DNA of 12,096 nt, taken from the NCBI GenBank assembly GCA_021159825.1, contig JAGHDR010000342.1:1-12096 (forward strand), written 5' to 3'. The first letter of the stretch is position 1; every line of letters begins with the position of its first letter. Of this stretch, positions 5,996 through 12,096 are shown one piece after another. Position numbers and translations under genes: made by a program. Below the pieces are notes generated by a model, which made no database searches, was not told the origin of the DNA, and saw only the letters and a program-made list of their open reading frames with translations. The stretch is from Deltaproteobacteria bacterium. Its GTDB lineage: Bacteria > Desulfobacterota > DSM-4660 > Desulfatiglandales > Desulfatiglandaceae.

Positions 5996-7348
5996 ATGGA
6001 TGAATACCTCCTGAAACGGATACGCACCGAAGCCAAAGCCATATTTAGGGAGTCATTACGCCCTGTGAATCCTTACGGGGCCGTGAAAAACTTTGTGCGG
6101 ATCGAAAACGACCAACTCATTCTTGGAAAAGATGGCGAGGACCAGGACACGCTTGACCTGAAACAATTTGACCGCATTTCTCTCGTAGGCGGGGGAAAGG
6201 CCACCGCACCCATGGCCAAGGCCATGGAAGCGCTTCTTGGGGATAGAATACACATGGGCATGATTAATGTGAAATATGGATTTACTGAAACGCTTTCAGT
6301 GACCCGGATCGTTGAGGCCGGCCACCCTCTGCCCGATGAAAACGGGGTAAAAGGGACTGAATCCATTATGAATTTTCTGGCAAAGGCCAACAACAAAGAT
6401 CTTATCATTTCACTCATATCCGGCGGCGGGTCCGCCCTGCTTTGTCAACCCGCCCGGGGGATCAGTCTTGGAGAGAAACAGACTTTAACCGGCATGCTGC
6501 TTGATTGCGGGGCCGGCATTGACGAAATCAACGCGGTTCGAAAACACATATCCGCCGCCAAGGGCGGGCAGATGGCCCGTGCCGCCTTTCCGGCCACCGT
6601 GGTCAACCTGATGTTGTCCGATGTGGTGGGGGACAAAATGGACGTCATTGCGTCAGGCCCTTTTGTGCCGGATTCTTCCACCTTTGAAGACGCTTTGGGA
6701 ATCTTGCGAAAATATGATTTGAAAAGCATTCCCGGAAGTATTGTTCAGCGCCTGGAAGATGGGGCACAGGGCCGGATTCCCGATACCCCTAAAGAAGGTG
6801 CTCCGGTTTTTCTGTATGTCTCCAACATCATTGTGGGCAGCAATATCCTGGCCCTTGAAGCGGCAGAGAAAAAAGCTGGGGAGTTGGGATATGACACCCT
6901 GATCCTCTCATCTTTGATTGAGGGGGAAACCCGGGACGTGGCCCGGGTACACTGTGCTATTGCGCGAGAGATATGCCGAAGCGGCAGGCCCATTGGAAAA
7001 CCGGCCTGTATTATTTCAGGGGGAGAGACCACCGTGACCATGCGGGGCAATGGGTTGGGGGGCCGGAATCAGGAGTTCTGTTTGACATCGGCTGTTGAAA
7101 TTGCCGGACTTCCCGAAAAAATGGTTGTTCTAAGCGGAGGGACTGACGGCAATGACGGCCCCACGGATGCGGCGGGGGCCGTTGTGGACCCCTATACGGT
7201 GGAACGGGGCAGGAAAGCGGGTGTGTCCGCCGTTGATTTCTTAAATAACAATGACGCCTACCACTTTTTCGAAAAAACCGAGGATCTTCTCATGACTGGT
7301 CCCACCAATACCAATGTGATGGATGTGAGGTTCCTTCTAATCCGTTAA
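5996..7348 (+). CDS. Glycerate 2-kinase, MOFRL family
   Basis: This ATP-dependent cytoplasmic kinase (EC 2.7.1.165 type) converts D-glycerate to 2-phosphoglycerate, an entry to lower glycolysis. The 450 residues are normal for the two-domain type. The N-terminal DUF4147 domain has VGGGKATAPMAKA, the glycine-rich SLISGGGSALL loop (139-149), and LSDVVGDKMDVIASGP. The C-terminal MOFRL domain starts near ACIISGGETTV (337-347) and continues with GGRNQE (355-360) and SGGTDGNDGPTD (380-391). GAGGAG six nt before ATG gives a strong ribosome-binding site. It converges on the glycosyltransferase operon, sharing TTAA for both stops, so the two transcripts overlap at their 3' ends. Next to a glycerate-glycoside pathway it could salvage glycerate released by hydrolysis; alternatively it serves glycolate/glycerate or serine catabolism. 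Kinase rather than hydroxypyruvate reductase function follows from the MOFRL motifs. Confidence 0.93.
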   Translation: MDEYLLKRIRTEAKAIFRESLRPVNPYGAVKNFVRIENDQLILGKDGEDQDTLDLKQFDRISLVGGGKATAPMAKAMEALLGDRIHMGMINVKYGFTETLSVTRIVEAGHPLPDENGVKGTESIMNFLAKANNKDLIISLISGGGSALLCQPARGISLGEKQTLTGMLLDCGAGIDEINAVRKHISAAKGGQMARAAFPATVVNLMLSDVVGDKMDVIASGPFVPDSSTFEDALGILRKYDLKSIPGSIVQRLEDGAQGRIPDTPKEGAPVFLYVSNIIVGSNILALEAAEKKAGELGYDTLILSSLIEGETRDVARVHCAIAREICRSGRPIGKPACIISGGETTVTMRGNGLGGRNQEFCLTSAVEIAGLPEKMVVLSGGTDGNDGPTDAAGAVVDPYTVERGRKAGVSAVDFLNNNDAYHFFEKTEDLLMTGPTNTNVMDVRFLLIR

Positions 7349-8577
7349 CCATGCCTTTCCTGCCATCGTTGAATGAGGTAGGGTTTTGCCATCTCAAAGG
7401 CGGCGCAGTCATCTTCAATGGCTGTTTCCGCCTGCTGCATGGACATTTTTTCCGTCCTGATGACAAAGGAAAGGGTACGGCCGAAATAGAGTGGGATCAA
7501 GGAATCCATGGTGGCATCCTCGTTAATGCCCACTTCCCCGTATGAAGCGGCCGTGTCAAAAAGCAGACGGGCCCACAGATCAGTGGGGAAGCTGAACTCC
7601 TGTTGTCGCATGTCTTTGATCTCCAGGAGTTTCCTGTAAACATCCGGTGTGAGGATCCTCTCCCAGATATCACTGTATTTGTCAAAGCCTGCGTGAAACT
7701 GATTCAGCAGGTTTTCCCGGTTCACCGAAACTTTAGGTGGCATTTCCGTTTCGCCGAGGCCGAACCCGTAAATGGCGGTGGGGCGGCTGTATTTCACCTT
7801 GAGCCAGTAAGGCGAAAACTCTTTCATCAAGGAAAAAATGGTTCCCACTACCTGTCGAAACATGGGGCCCAGATCGCTCCCCGGATCTTTGGTGCGGTGA
7901 ATTTTGGGTCTCCCCATGAAGGCCTGGCAGATTTGGGCCTTATGGTTCATGGCGAGTGTTGTCATCCAGATATCGATTCCGAAATTGGCCACCGCCTCGC
8001 TCCAGGTCTTGCTTTCAAGATACAGCGGCGCCAGTTCTCCGCTGAACCCGAAATCCCCACCAATGGGTTGACGGACCCGTCGTCCGTAGAGAGACCTTGT
8101 CATGGGATAGGCAATGCCGTTGGTAATGGTGCCATCGTATTTGTGTCGGATATACAGGGGGGCTACGTAGGAAAATCCGCTGAAAAGCGGTTCCCCCAGG
8201 TGTTTGATCCATTCGGGGGTGATGCTCTTGAGATCAGCGTCTACCACCACCACGGCCTTGGCCTTAAGGTCCACCACCTTTTGAAACAGGTTTTTGAAGT
8301 TATTCCCTTTTCCCTTAAGGCCCGGTTCGGTGGAAAGATAGATTTTGGGTGCTTGGGTCGGTGTTTCCAGAAAAGCCTCCCGGGTGTGATCCGGCGAGTT
8401 GTTGTCACAATTGATGATGACGGATTCATACTCGCTGAAATATTTCCGCAACCCTTCATCGGCCCGGGATGTGGGATAACGGATGGCGTCAGCTTCTTTA
8501 TAGGAAGGGATACAGACCACCATTTCCGCTTTTTTGATGTTTTCCGGATTTACTTCCTTTTCAAAGCTATCAGGCAT
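7345..8577 (-). CDS. GT-A glycosyltransferase, glucosylglycerate or mannosylglucosyl-phosphoglycerate synthase-like
   Basis: This is a cytoplasmic NDP-sugar-dependent glycosyltransferase with no membrane segments. The 410-residue product starts with a Rossmann-type strand VVCIPSYKEA (residues 20-29). It has GLKGKGNN (86-93), the metal-binding DAD triad at 113-115, PIGGDFGFSGEL (171-182), FGIDIWMT (199-206) and H227 in PKIHRTKDPG. This order (GKG, DxD, GGDFGxSxEL, GIDIW, His) parallels GT81 GpgS enzymes and related glycerate-glycoside synthases. The ATG lies inside the last codons of the phosphatase (8-nt overlap, ATGCCTGA) and has AAGGAG seven nt upstream, so translation is coupled. With GpgS and the phosphatase already in the operon, it could add a second sugar (as mannosylglucosyl-3-phosphoglycerate synthase does in Petrotoga) or make glucosylglycerate directly. 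The substrate is inferred only. Confidence 0.75.
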   Translation of the reverse strand: MPDSFEKEVNPENIKKAEMVVCIPSYKEADAIRYPTSRADEGLRKYFSEYESVIINCDNNSPDHTREAFLETPTQAPKIYLSTEPGLKGKGNNFKNLFQKVVDLKAKAVVVVDADLKSITPEWIKHLGEPLFSGFSYVAPLYIRHKYDGTITNGIAYPMTRSLYGRRVRQPIGGDFGFSGELAPLYLESKTWSEAVANFGIDIWMTTLAMNHKAQICQAFMGRPKIHRTKDPGSDLGPMFRQVVGTIFSLMKEFSPYWLKVKYSRPTAIYGFGLGETEMPPKVSVNRENLLNQFHAGFDKYSDIWERILTPDVYRKLLEIKDMRQQEFSFPTDLWARLLFDTAASYGEVGINEDATMDSLIPLYFGRTLSFVIRTEKMSMQQAETAIEDDCAAFEMAKPYLIQRWQERHG

Positions 8578-9466
8578 GGGCTTTCTCCTTGCTTGTGCGT
8601 AAGATATTCAAAATAGCTGCGTTCCAGCCTTTTGGACCTGGATATGGGGTTTTTTTGAGATTTGGAATTTTCTTTTCAAGATCTGGAAAATTACGTTCTG
8701 AAAGAATCAGTACGGGGAAATCGGCACGCAACAGCATGGGGAAATCATTTGGACTGTCACCCAGGGCAATGGTGGGGATAGGGTCCGAATGCCCCTCTAA
8801 ATGATATTGGGCGTTATACCAGGACGCAACCCGCGCCATGGCGTTTCCCTTATGATGGTTGCCCATCAGGTGGTGAAAGCGACCCCCTGAGACGACCATC
8901 AGTCCTTTTTCGGCTGCGCTTTCATGAAGCGGCTTCAGATCGTCAGGTGTCTCTCCTTCAAAAATAAAAGGTTCATCATATTCCCGCATGGCAGCGAGAT
9001 GCGCGGACGTTTCATGAAGACCCGTTAGTCGGGAAATTTCGGCAACATCCATCTCGGAAAACCCCTTCAGGGATAACCCCAGGCTTTTTCGCATGTCGCT
9101 CAATGCGCGAATCAAACGGGCGTAGGGAATGCCCAAAGACCACTGCCAAAGGCCTTCCGACCCCTCTAAGCCTTTATTTTCCGACGGAGAGGAACCGGTC
9201 GGTGCATCTCGGAAGGTTTCCCGCGGGAAGAATACGCCCCCGCCATTTTCCGATACAAAGGGTGCCGAAAGATTCAATTCACGACGCAACACATCCATTT
9301 CAGCCCTGGTTTTACTGGAGACCAGGATCACCGGTACGCTATTTTTTCGACAATATTCAAGCGCTGCAAGGGCTTCTTTCCAACCATAGGTGCGGTGATC
9401 CAGCAGGGTGCCGTCCAGATCGGTAAAAACCAGATGGGATGGCGGAGATGAATTCCGGTCAACCAT
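8570..9466 (-). CDS. HAD phosphatase, mannosyl-/glucosyl-3-phosphoglycerate phosphatase type
   Basis: It likely removes the phosphate from a glycosyl-3-phosphoglycerate to give the free glycosylglycerate (EC 3.1.3.70-like). The 298-residue product has HAD motif I DLDGTLLD with nucleophile D16 and D18, motif II SSKTR (50-54), an ENGGG turn, the cap-domain REYDEPFIFEG segment, SGGRFHHLMG (193-202) with K206 in HHKGNA, and motif IV GDSPND (236-241). The REYDEPF and GGRF-HHL-G-KG elements are characteristic of the MPGP/YedP branch of HAD-IIB. It starts 20 nt after the gpgS-like stop with only a weak GGGA/AAGG ribosome-binding site, suggesting coupling to gpgS. Its stop overlaps the next start. 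Between motif II and the cap, residues 85-105 form a Ser/Gly/Glu-rich insertion. Sugar preference cannot be read from the sequence. Confidence 0.85.
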   Translation of the reverse strand: MVDRNSSPPSHLVFTDLDGTLLDHRTYGWKEALAALEYCRKNSVPVILVSSKTRAEMDVLRRELNLSAPFVSENGGGVFFPRETFRDAPTGSSPSENKGLEGSEGLWQWSLGIPYARLIRALSDMRKSLGLSLKGFSEMDVAEISRLTGLHETSAHLAAMREYDEPFIFEGETPDDLKPLHESAAEKGLMVVSGGRFHHLMGNHHKGNAMARVASWYNAQYHLEGHSDPIPTIALGDSPNDFPMLLRADFPVLILSERNFPDLEKKIPNLKKTPYPGPKGWNAAILNILRTSKEKAHA

Positions 9467-9486
9467 TGCCTTGTCCCATCGTTACG

Positions 9487-10923
9487 TTAGGAAAAACGTC
9501 TTTTCTCACTTTCCACCACTTCAATCAAATCGTAAAAGATTGTCGGCAGTTTATTGTTCACCCGTTCCCAGGAAACCGTCTGCGGCGTTTCAAACAGATG
9601 CTTTTCGGTTTTCTGTTCCACCTGCAAAATAGTTTGAGCCAGCCCGTTTTTGAGGAATTCGCCGAATTCCTCATGGGAGTTGACAAATCTCAAGAACTTC
9701 TCCGTCATGCGGTAAGGGGAGGTGAGCATATCCCCGGCTTCAAGGATGGAATGGGTGAAGACTTCCTTGACCAGGAATTCTTCCTTATCCCGGTCGTACG
9801 TCAGACCGCTGAAGTCTGCGTCATCGGAATATTTCTTGACCTGTTCTTCCGCCACGGCCTGGTAAGTGACCGTCAAGTCCCTAAAAAAGGTATCGGAGAT
9901 CTCCAGGCCCTCTTCTATAATCAGGGCATTCATCAGGGTTGTGACGATGTCAATGGCCATTCGGTTGAGGCCCTTGGTGCGGTCCTGTGGGGAGACATCC
10001 TGATGTTTATGATCAAAAGAATCTTTGGTGAACATGACCTGCGCAGGCGCCGACGCTTTTCGATACACTTCGATGAGGGTGAAGATCTCTACGCCCCAGT
10101 TGGTGGCAAACCGCATCTTTTTCAGCAGATCCACGTGAAAGGCCACTTCCCCGCTGAGCTGATATTTGAAGCTTAAAAGAAAGTCGATGAGATTCAACAT
10201 CTTCTGATCTTTGGTTTCGGAGAATTTCCGTTTCAGTGCGATGAGAAGGGGGTCAAGAAGAAGTCTTTTGACGCGGCCGTAGAGCTGATTGTCTTTAATT
10301 CGAGAATAATAGGCCTTGGAAAAATCATAATTGAGTGCCACCACCGGGTAAAAAAGCCGGTCCAGTTGCACCCGTTCAAAGGTTCGAATATCCGCGTCGA
10401 TGAGGCCGATGGTTTCCCCACCCAGGGCTATGGCGATCCCGAAGCTCAGAAACATGTTTTTCCCTTTGCCCGGTTCGCTGATGTTGAAGCCGGCTTCGTT
10501 CAGCCTTTCGTATATGCCCCGAAACCCCGGGCCATCATTCCACTGAATCATGAAATTCCGGATGCCGGAATTGTTGATGAGATCCCGTAGCAGCAATGCC
10601 TCTTCTTCCGTAGCCCGGTCCAGACCGAAAATAATTTCAGAGACATAGGTGATGTCTTTGAGCTGCCCCAGAATATTTTCAAACACCGGGTGGTTGGCCG
10701 GATCCGTATATTCGCTGGCCAGGAGCGGCAGAATCAGAACTGTTTTTTTCCACCTGGAGTGAAGCGTCAGCTGTTTCCTCAGATGTTCTCGATCCTGTCG
10801 GAGAATATGAAACGACGTGACCCTGCTGTTATTTTGAGAAAAATCGGAAATAACCGGACTCCTTTCGTGGTTTTTGATTTTCCCGGTTAAAGGCACATGG
10901 CGAAAAAACCGCATGTACTGCAT
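9487..10923 (-). CDS. gpgS: Glucosyl-3-phosphoglycerate synthase-like retaining glycosyltransferase (GT81)
   Basis: GpgS transfers glucose from NDP-glucose to 3-phosphoglycerate, the first step of glucosylglycerate synthesis. The 478-residue product has GT-A landmarks: VLILPLLASEY (62-72), GKGKN (153-156 region), the DAD metal motif at 176-178, YYSRIKDNQLYGRVKRLLLDPLL (spread over 205-227), YQLSGEVA (254-261), NWGVEI (275-280) and HKHQ (295-298). These follow the order GKGE, DSD, GRVTE-ARPL, LSGEYA, GYGVEI and a metal-binding His in mycobacterial GpgS (family knowledge). At 478 residues it is longer than the mycobacterial enzyme (about 320). The C-terminal ~150 residues (TLMNALIIEEG onward) are an extra, helical-looking region. 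The start is uncertain: ATG 10923 and ATG 10914 lack a ribosome-binding site. It heads a three-gene operon. Mannosyl-3-phosphoglycerate synthesis is an alternative. Confidence 0.82.
   Translation of the reverse strand: MQYMRFFRHVPLTGKIKNHERSPVISDFSQNNSRVTSFHILRQDREHLRKQLTLHSRWKKTVLILPLLASEYTDPANHPVFENILGQLKDITYVSEIIFGLDRATEEEALLLRDLINNSGIRNFMIQWNDGPGFRGIYERLNEAGFNISEPGKGKNMFLSFGIAIALGGETIGLIDADIRTFERVQLDRLFYPVVALNYDFSKAYYSRIKDNQLYGRVKRLLLDPLLIALKRKFSETKDQKMLNLIDFLLSFKYQLSGEVAFHVDLLKKMRFATNWGVEIFTLIEVYRKASAPAQVMFTKDSFDHKHQDVSPQDRTKGLNRMAIDIVTTLMNALIIEEGLEISDTFFRDLTVTYQAVAEEQVKKYSDDADFSGLTYDRDKEEFLVKEVFTHSILEAGDMLTSPYRMTEKFLRFVNSHEEFGEFLKNGLAQTILQVEQKTEKHLFETPQTVSWERVNNKLPTIFYDLIEVVESEKRRFS
10859..10864 (-). 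promoter_or_regulatory. Internal AAGGAG that may mark an alternative gpgS start
   Basis: A full AAGGAG is read on the minus strand at codons 20-22 of the gpgS-like gene. Seven nt later comes an ATT codon (codon 25), four nt after it a GTT. The annotated ATG codons upstream have no comparable site. Either a rare ATT start is used, or this is coding sequence for E-R-S that happens to match. Confidence 0.25.
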
Positions 10924-10938
10924 GCTTGATTTTTTCTG

Positions 10939-10967
10939 AACTTAAACAAAACCATGGGGTTTGTCAA
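10939..10967 (-). promoter_or_regulatory. Candidate promoter of the gpgS operon
   Basis: On the minus strand a perfect -35 TTGACA (10967-10962) is followed after 17 nt by TAAGTT (10944-10939), matching the -10 consensus at three of six positions. The predicted transcription start near 10932 leaves only about nine nt before the ATG at 10923, consistent with the lack of a ribosome-binding site there. The weak -10 suggests that an activator or alternative condition could matter. Confidence 0.45.
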
Positions 10968-11087
10968 CACTCCATTGGTGCTTCAGGAGGATCTATTTTT
11001 TCTTGAATGGCCTTTTAAAACCTGGTAGGTATCATGTCCGTAGTCAAAGGATTTGGTGTCAGGTCGAAAGAATTCAAGGGAAGAAAA

Positions 11088-11678
11088 ATGATTCCATCAA
11101 TTACAGAGTGCTACGGCCTCATGGATAAATATCACATGCTTGCCCATATCAAGGCCCATTCGGTTGTTGTGGCAAGAGTGGCCCGAATGATTGCCCGGGG
11201 GCTTCAGGAAGTGAATCCGGGCATATCTGTTTTAGAAACAACGGTCGGCGCATTGCTGCATGATATCGGCAAGACGCCTTCATTGAATTCCGGACGGGAC
11301 CATGCGAAAATTGGAGAAGAGATCTGCATTGAAAACGGATTTGATGAAATTGCCCCTATTGTGGCGGAGCACGTGATGTTGAAGAACTATCGTTTGAATG
11401 GCGCCGATTCTGAAAAGGAAGTGGTTTTTTATGCGGATAAACGGGTCAACCACGACAAAATCGTTACCCTTAAAGAGCGGGAGGGCTATATCCTTAAACG
11501 TTACGGACGAGATCAGGCAGAACTCTGCCGGAAAATTAAATTAAATTTCAGGTTATGCGGTCAGGTTGAAGAAAAGCTATTCAGAAAATTAAAATTCAGC
11601 CCCGAATCCCTGATGAAAATGGACGGGGCTGAAACCGAACGCTTTGAAAGGGGCTTGGAGATTCCAAGCGCTCATTAA
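11088..11678 (+). CDS. HD-domain phosphohydrolase (HDIG type)
   Basis: This is a small cytoplasmic metal-dependent phosphohydrolase of the HD superfamily; substrates in this group are nucleotides or cyclic nucleotides and are not predictable here. The 196-residue product has the first metal histidine H24 in KAHSVVVARVA, the HD pair in LLHDIGK (H58, D59), a further histidine H72 in GRDHAKIG, a later AEHV, and the final aspartate in YADKRVNHDK. So the full H...HD...H...H...D set is present. The ATG at 11088 is preferred because AAGGGA lies about seven nt upstream. An in-frame ATG at 11034 would add 18 residues that do not resemble the family and lacks a ribosome-binding site. It is divergent from the gpgS operon, and its stop overlaps that of the convergent lysine-rich gene through TTAA. 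Confidence 0.85.
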   Translation: MIPSITECYGLMDKYHMLAHIKAHSVVVARVARMIARGLQEVNPGISVLETTVGALLHDIGKTPSLNSGRDHAKIGEEICIENGFDEIAPIVAEHVMLKNYRLNGADSEKEVVFYADKRVNHDKIVTLKEREGYILKRYGRDQAELCRKIKLNFRLCGQVEEKLFRKLKFSPESLMKMDGAETERFERGLEIPSAH

Positions 11679-12016
11679 TCCTTGCTTTTCTTCTCTTTTT
11701 TTTTCTTCTTTTTCTGCTGACGTTTGCTTTCAGCGGACATTTCCTCTTCCTTTTTCTTCTTTTTGGATTTCTTGGGCATGGCCGCTTTTTCAGCTTTGGC
11801 TTTGGCCACCTTCTCCAGCTTTTTTTCTTTTTCCTCGATGGCCCCGAGCCGATCGCGGGTTTCCCTTATTTTGGCGCGGATTTTTTTGATCTCGGTGTCC
11901 TTGGCGATTTTTTCAGGTGCAACATCTTTTTCAGCCAACAGAGCGAGCTGCCGGTTCAACTGTTCTTCCCAGTAGCCCATTTGAGCCAACCTTGATTCCT
12001 TGTCTTTTGATGCCAT
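11675..12016 (-). CDS. Lysine-rich coiled-coil protein, function unknown
   Basis: I do not recognise a family. The 113-residue product has an N-terminal amphipathic part (MASKDKESRLAQMGYWEEQL), a central region rich in Lys/Glu/Arg with heptad-like spacing (TEIKKIRAKIRETRDRLGAIEEKEKKLEKV, read across residues 41-70), and a highly basic low-complexity tail with runs of five and six lysines. No signal peptide or membrane segment is seen. AAAGGA seven nt before ATG supports the start at 12016. Such tails bind nucleic acids or acidic partners, but no role can be assigned. The tail is encoded by long A tracts, including nine consecutive A residues on the coding strand (plus-strand T run 11696-11704). 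It converges on the HD-domain gene. Confidence 0.7.
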   Translation of the reverse strand: MASKDKESRLAQMGYWEEQLNRQLALLAEKDVAPEKIAKDTEIKKIRAKIRETRDRLGAIEEKEKKLEKVAKAKAEKAAMPKKSKKKKKEEEMSAESKRQQKKKKKKEKKSKD

Positions 12017-12031
12017 TGTTTCATCCTTTCT

Positions 12032-12096
12032 TTACGGTAATGGTTTCCGCCCCAGGGTTTTTATTAATCCTGCCCGGAATTCGGCGAAATCGAGAC
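12032..12096 (-). CDS. Possible C-terminal end of an upstream gene (partial)
   Basis: On the minus strand the window edge runs into a short open frame ending LDFAEFRAGLIKTLGRKPLP and then TAA at 12032-12034, 15 nt before the lysine-rich gene. The composition looks protein-like, but a second frame is also open to a TGA at 12021. Only about 20 codons are visible, so neither the frame nor a function can be fixed. Confidence 0.25.
   Translation of the reverse strand, partial: LDFAEFRAGLIKTLGRKPLP

Noticed and set aside
7603..8616. Plus-strand open frame of 337 codons
   Set aside because: It lies antisense to the glycosyltransferase gene, which has clear family motifs and a good ribosome-binding site. 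The antisense product has no recognisable domain and an unusual Phe/His/Gly-rich composition.
9651..9673. Perfect inverted repeat TGAGGAATTC-gcc-GAATTCCTCA
   Set aside because: It falls inside the gpgS-like coding sequence and is explained by the repeated residues E-E-F-G-E-F-L. There is no sign of a regulatory role.
9439..10176. Plus-strand open frame of 245 codons
   Set aside because: It is antisense to the gpgS-like gene and the end of the phosphatase gene; it is a composition artefact with no family features.
10985..10990. Perfect AGGAGG Shine-Dalgarno-like sequence on the plus strand
   Set aside because: The next ATG is about 16 nt away and opens a three-codon frame only; the HD-domain gene has its own ribosome-binding site at about 11077.
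1..12096. CRISPR arrays, tRNA or rRNA genes, phage genes
   Set aside because: No regularly spaced repeats, tRNA-like cloverleaf, rRNA segment or phage structural gene was seen.

Overview
The window looks like an ordinary, densely packed bacterial chromosome segment of mid-range GC content. It carries a housekeeping tRNA gene, a toxin-antitoxin pair, and metabolic genes on both strands. The gene set suits an anaerobic or facultative Gram-negative bacterium, and my best guess is Desulfobacterota (the former Deltaproteobacteria). The set includes an orphan AmrS-type radical SAM enzyme, a stand-alone FAD-linked 2-hydroxyacid oxidase, a MOFRL-type glycerate kinase, and a GpgS/MpgP compatible-solute cluster. 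The taxonomy is inferred; no rRNA or other phylogenetic marker is present apart from truA.

Layout. At 1-61 a strong hairpin terminator abuts truA (62-805, +). A convergent 52-residue gene of unknown role follows (802-960, -). After a gap that contains a long hairpin comes a two-gene minus-strand unit, a class I methyltransferase (2214-2987) followed by amrS (1161-2174). An FAD-linked oxidase (3079-4488, +) is divergent from it. Positions 4489-5995 look like an island: a possible broken small ORF, a vapBC toxin-antitoxin pair with a consensus sigma-70 promoter and an overlapping inverted-repeat operator, and a ~150-bp MITE-like element with near-perfect inverted ends. A possible third copy of that end lies at 4711.

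The most interesting block is 5996-10923. A plus-strand glycerate 2-kinase (5996-7348) converges on a minus-strand three-gene operon. In transcription order the operon encodes a GT81-type glucosyl-3-phosphoglycerate synthase (gpgS-like), a HAD phosphatase of the mannosyl-3-phosphoglycerate phosphatase type, and a second GT-A glycosyltransferase. Read together they form a candidate pathway from NDP-sugar and 3-phosphoglycerate to glucosylglycerate or a disaccharide derivative such as mannosylglucosylglycerate. The kinase may return free glycerate to glycolysis. The window closes with an HD-domain phosphohydrolase (11088-11678, +), a convergent lysine-rich coiled-coil protein (11675-12016, -), and a few codons of a possible upstream partial gene.

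A recurring architectural detail is that all three tightly convergent gene pairs share one TTAA tetranucleotide as their two overlapping TAA stop codons.
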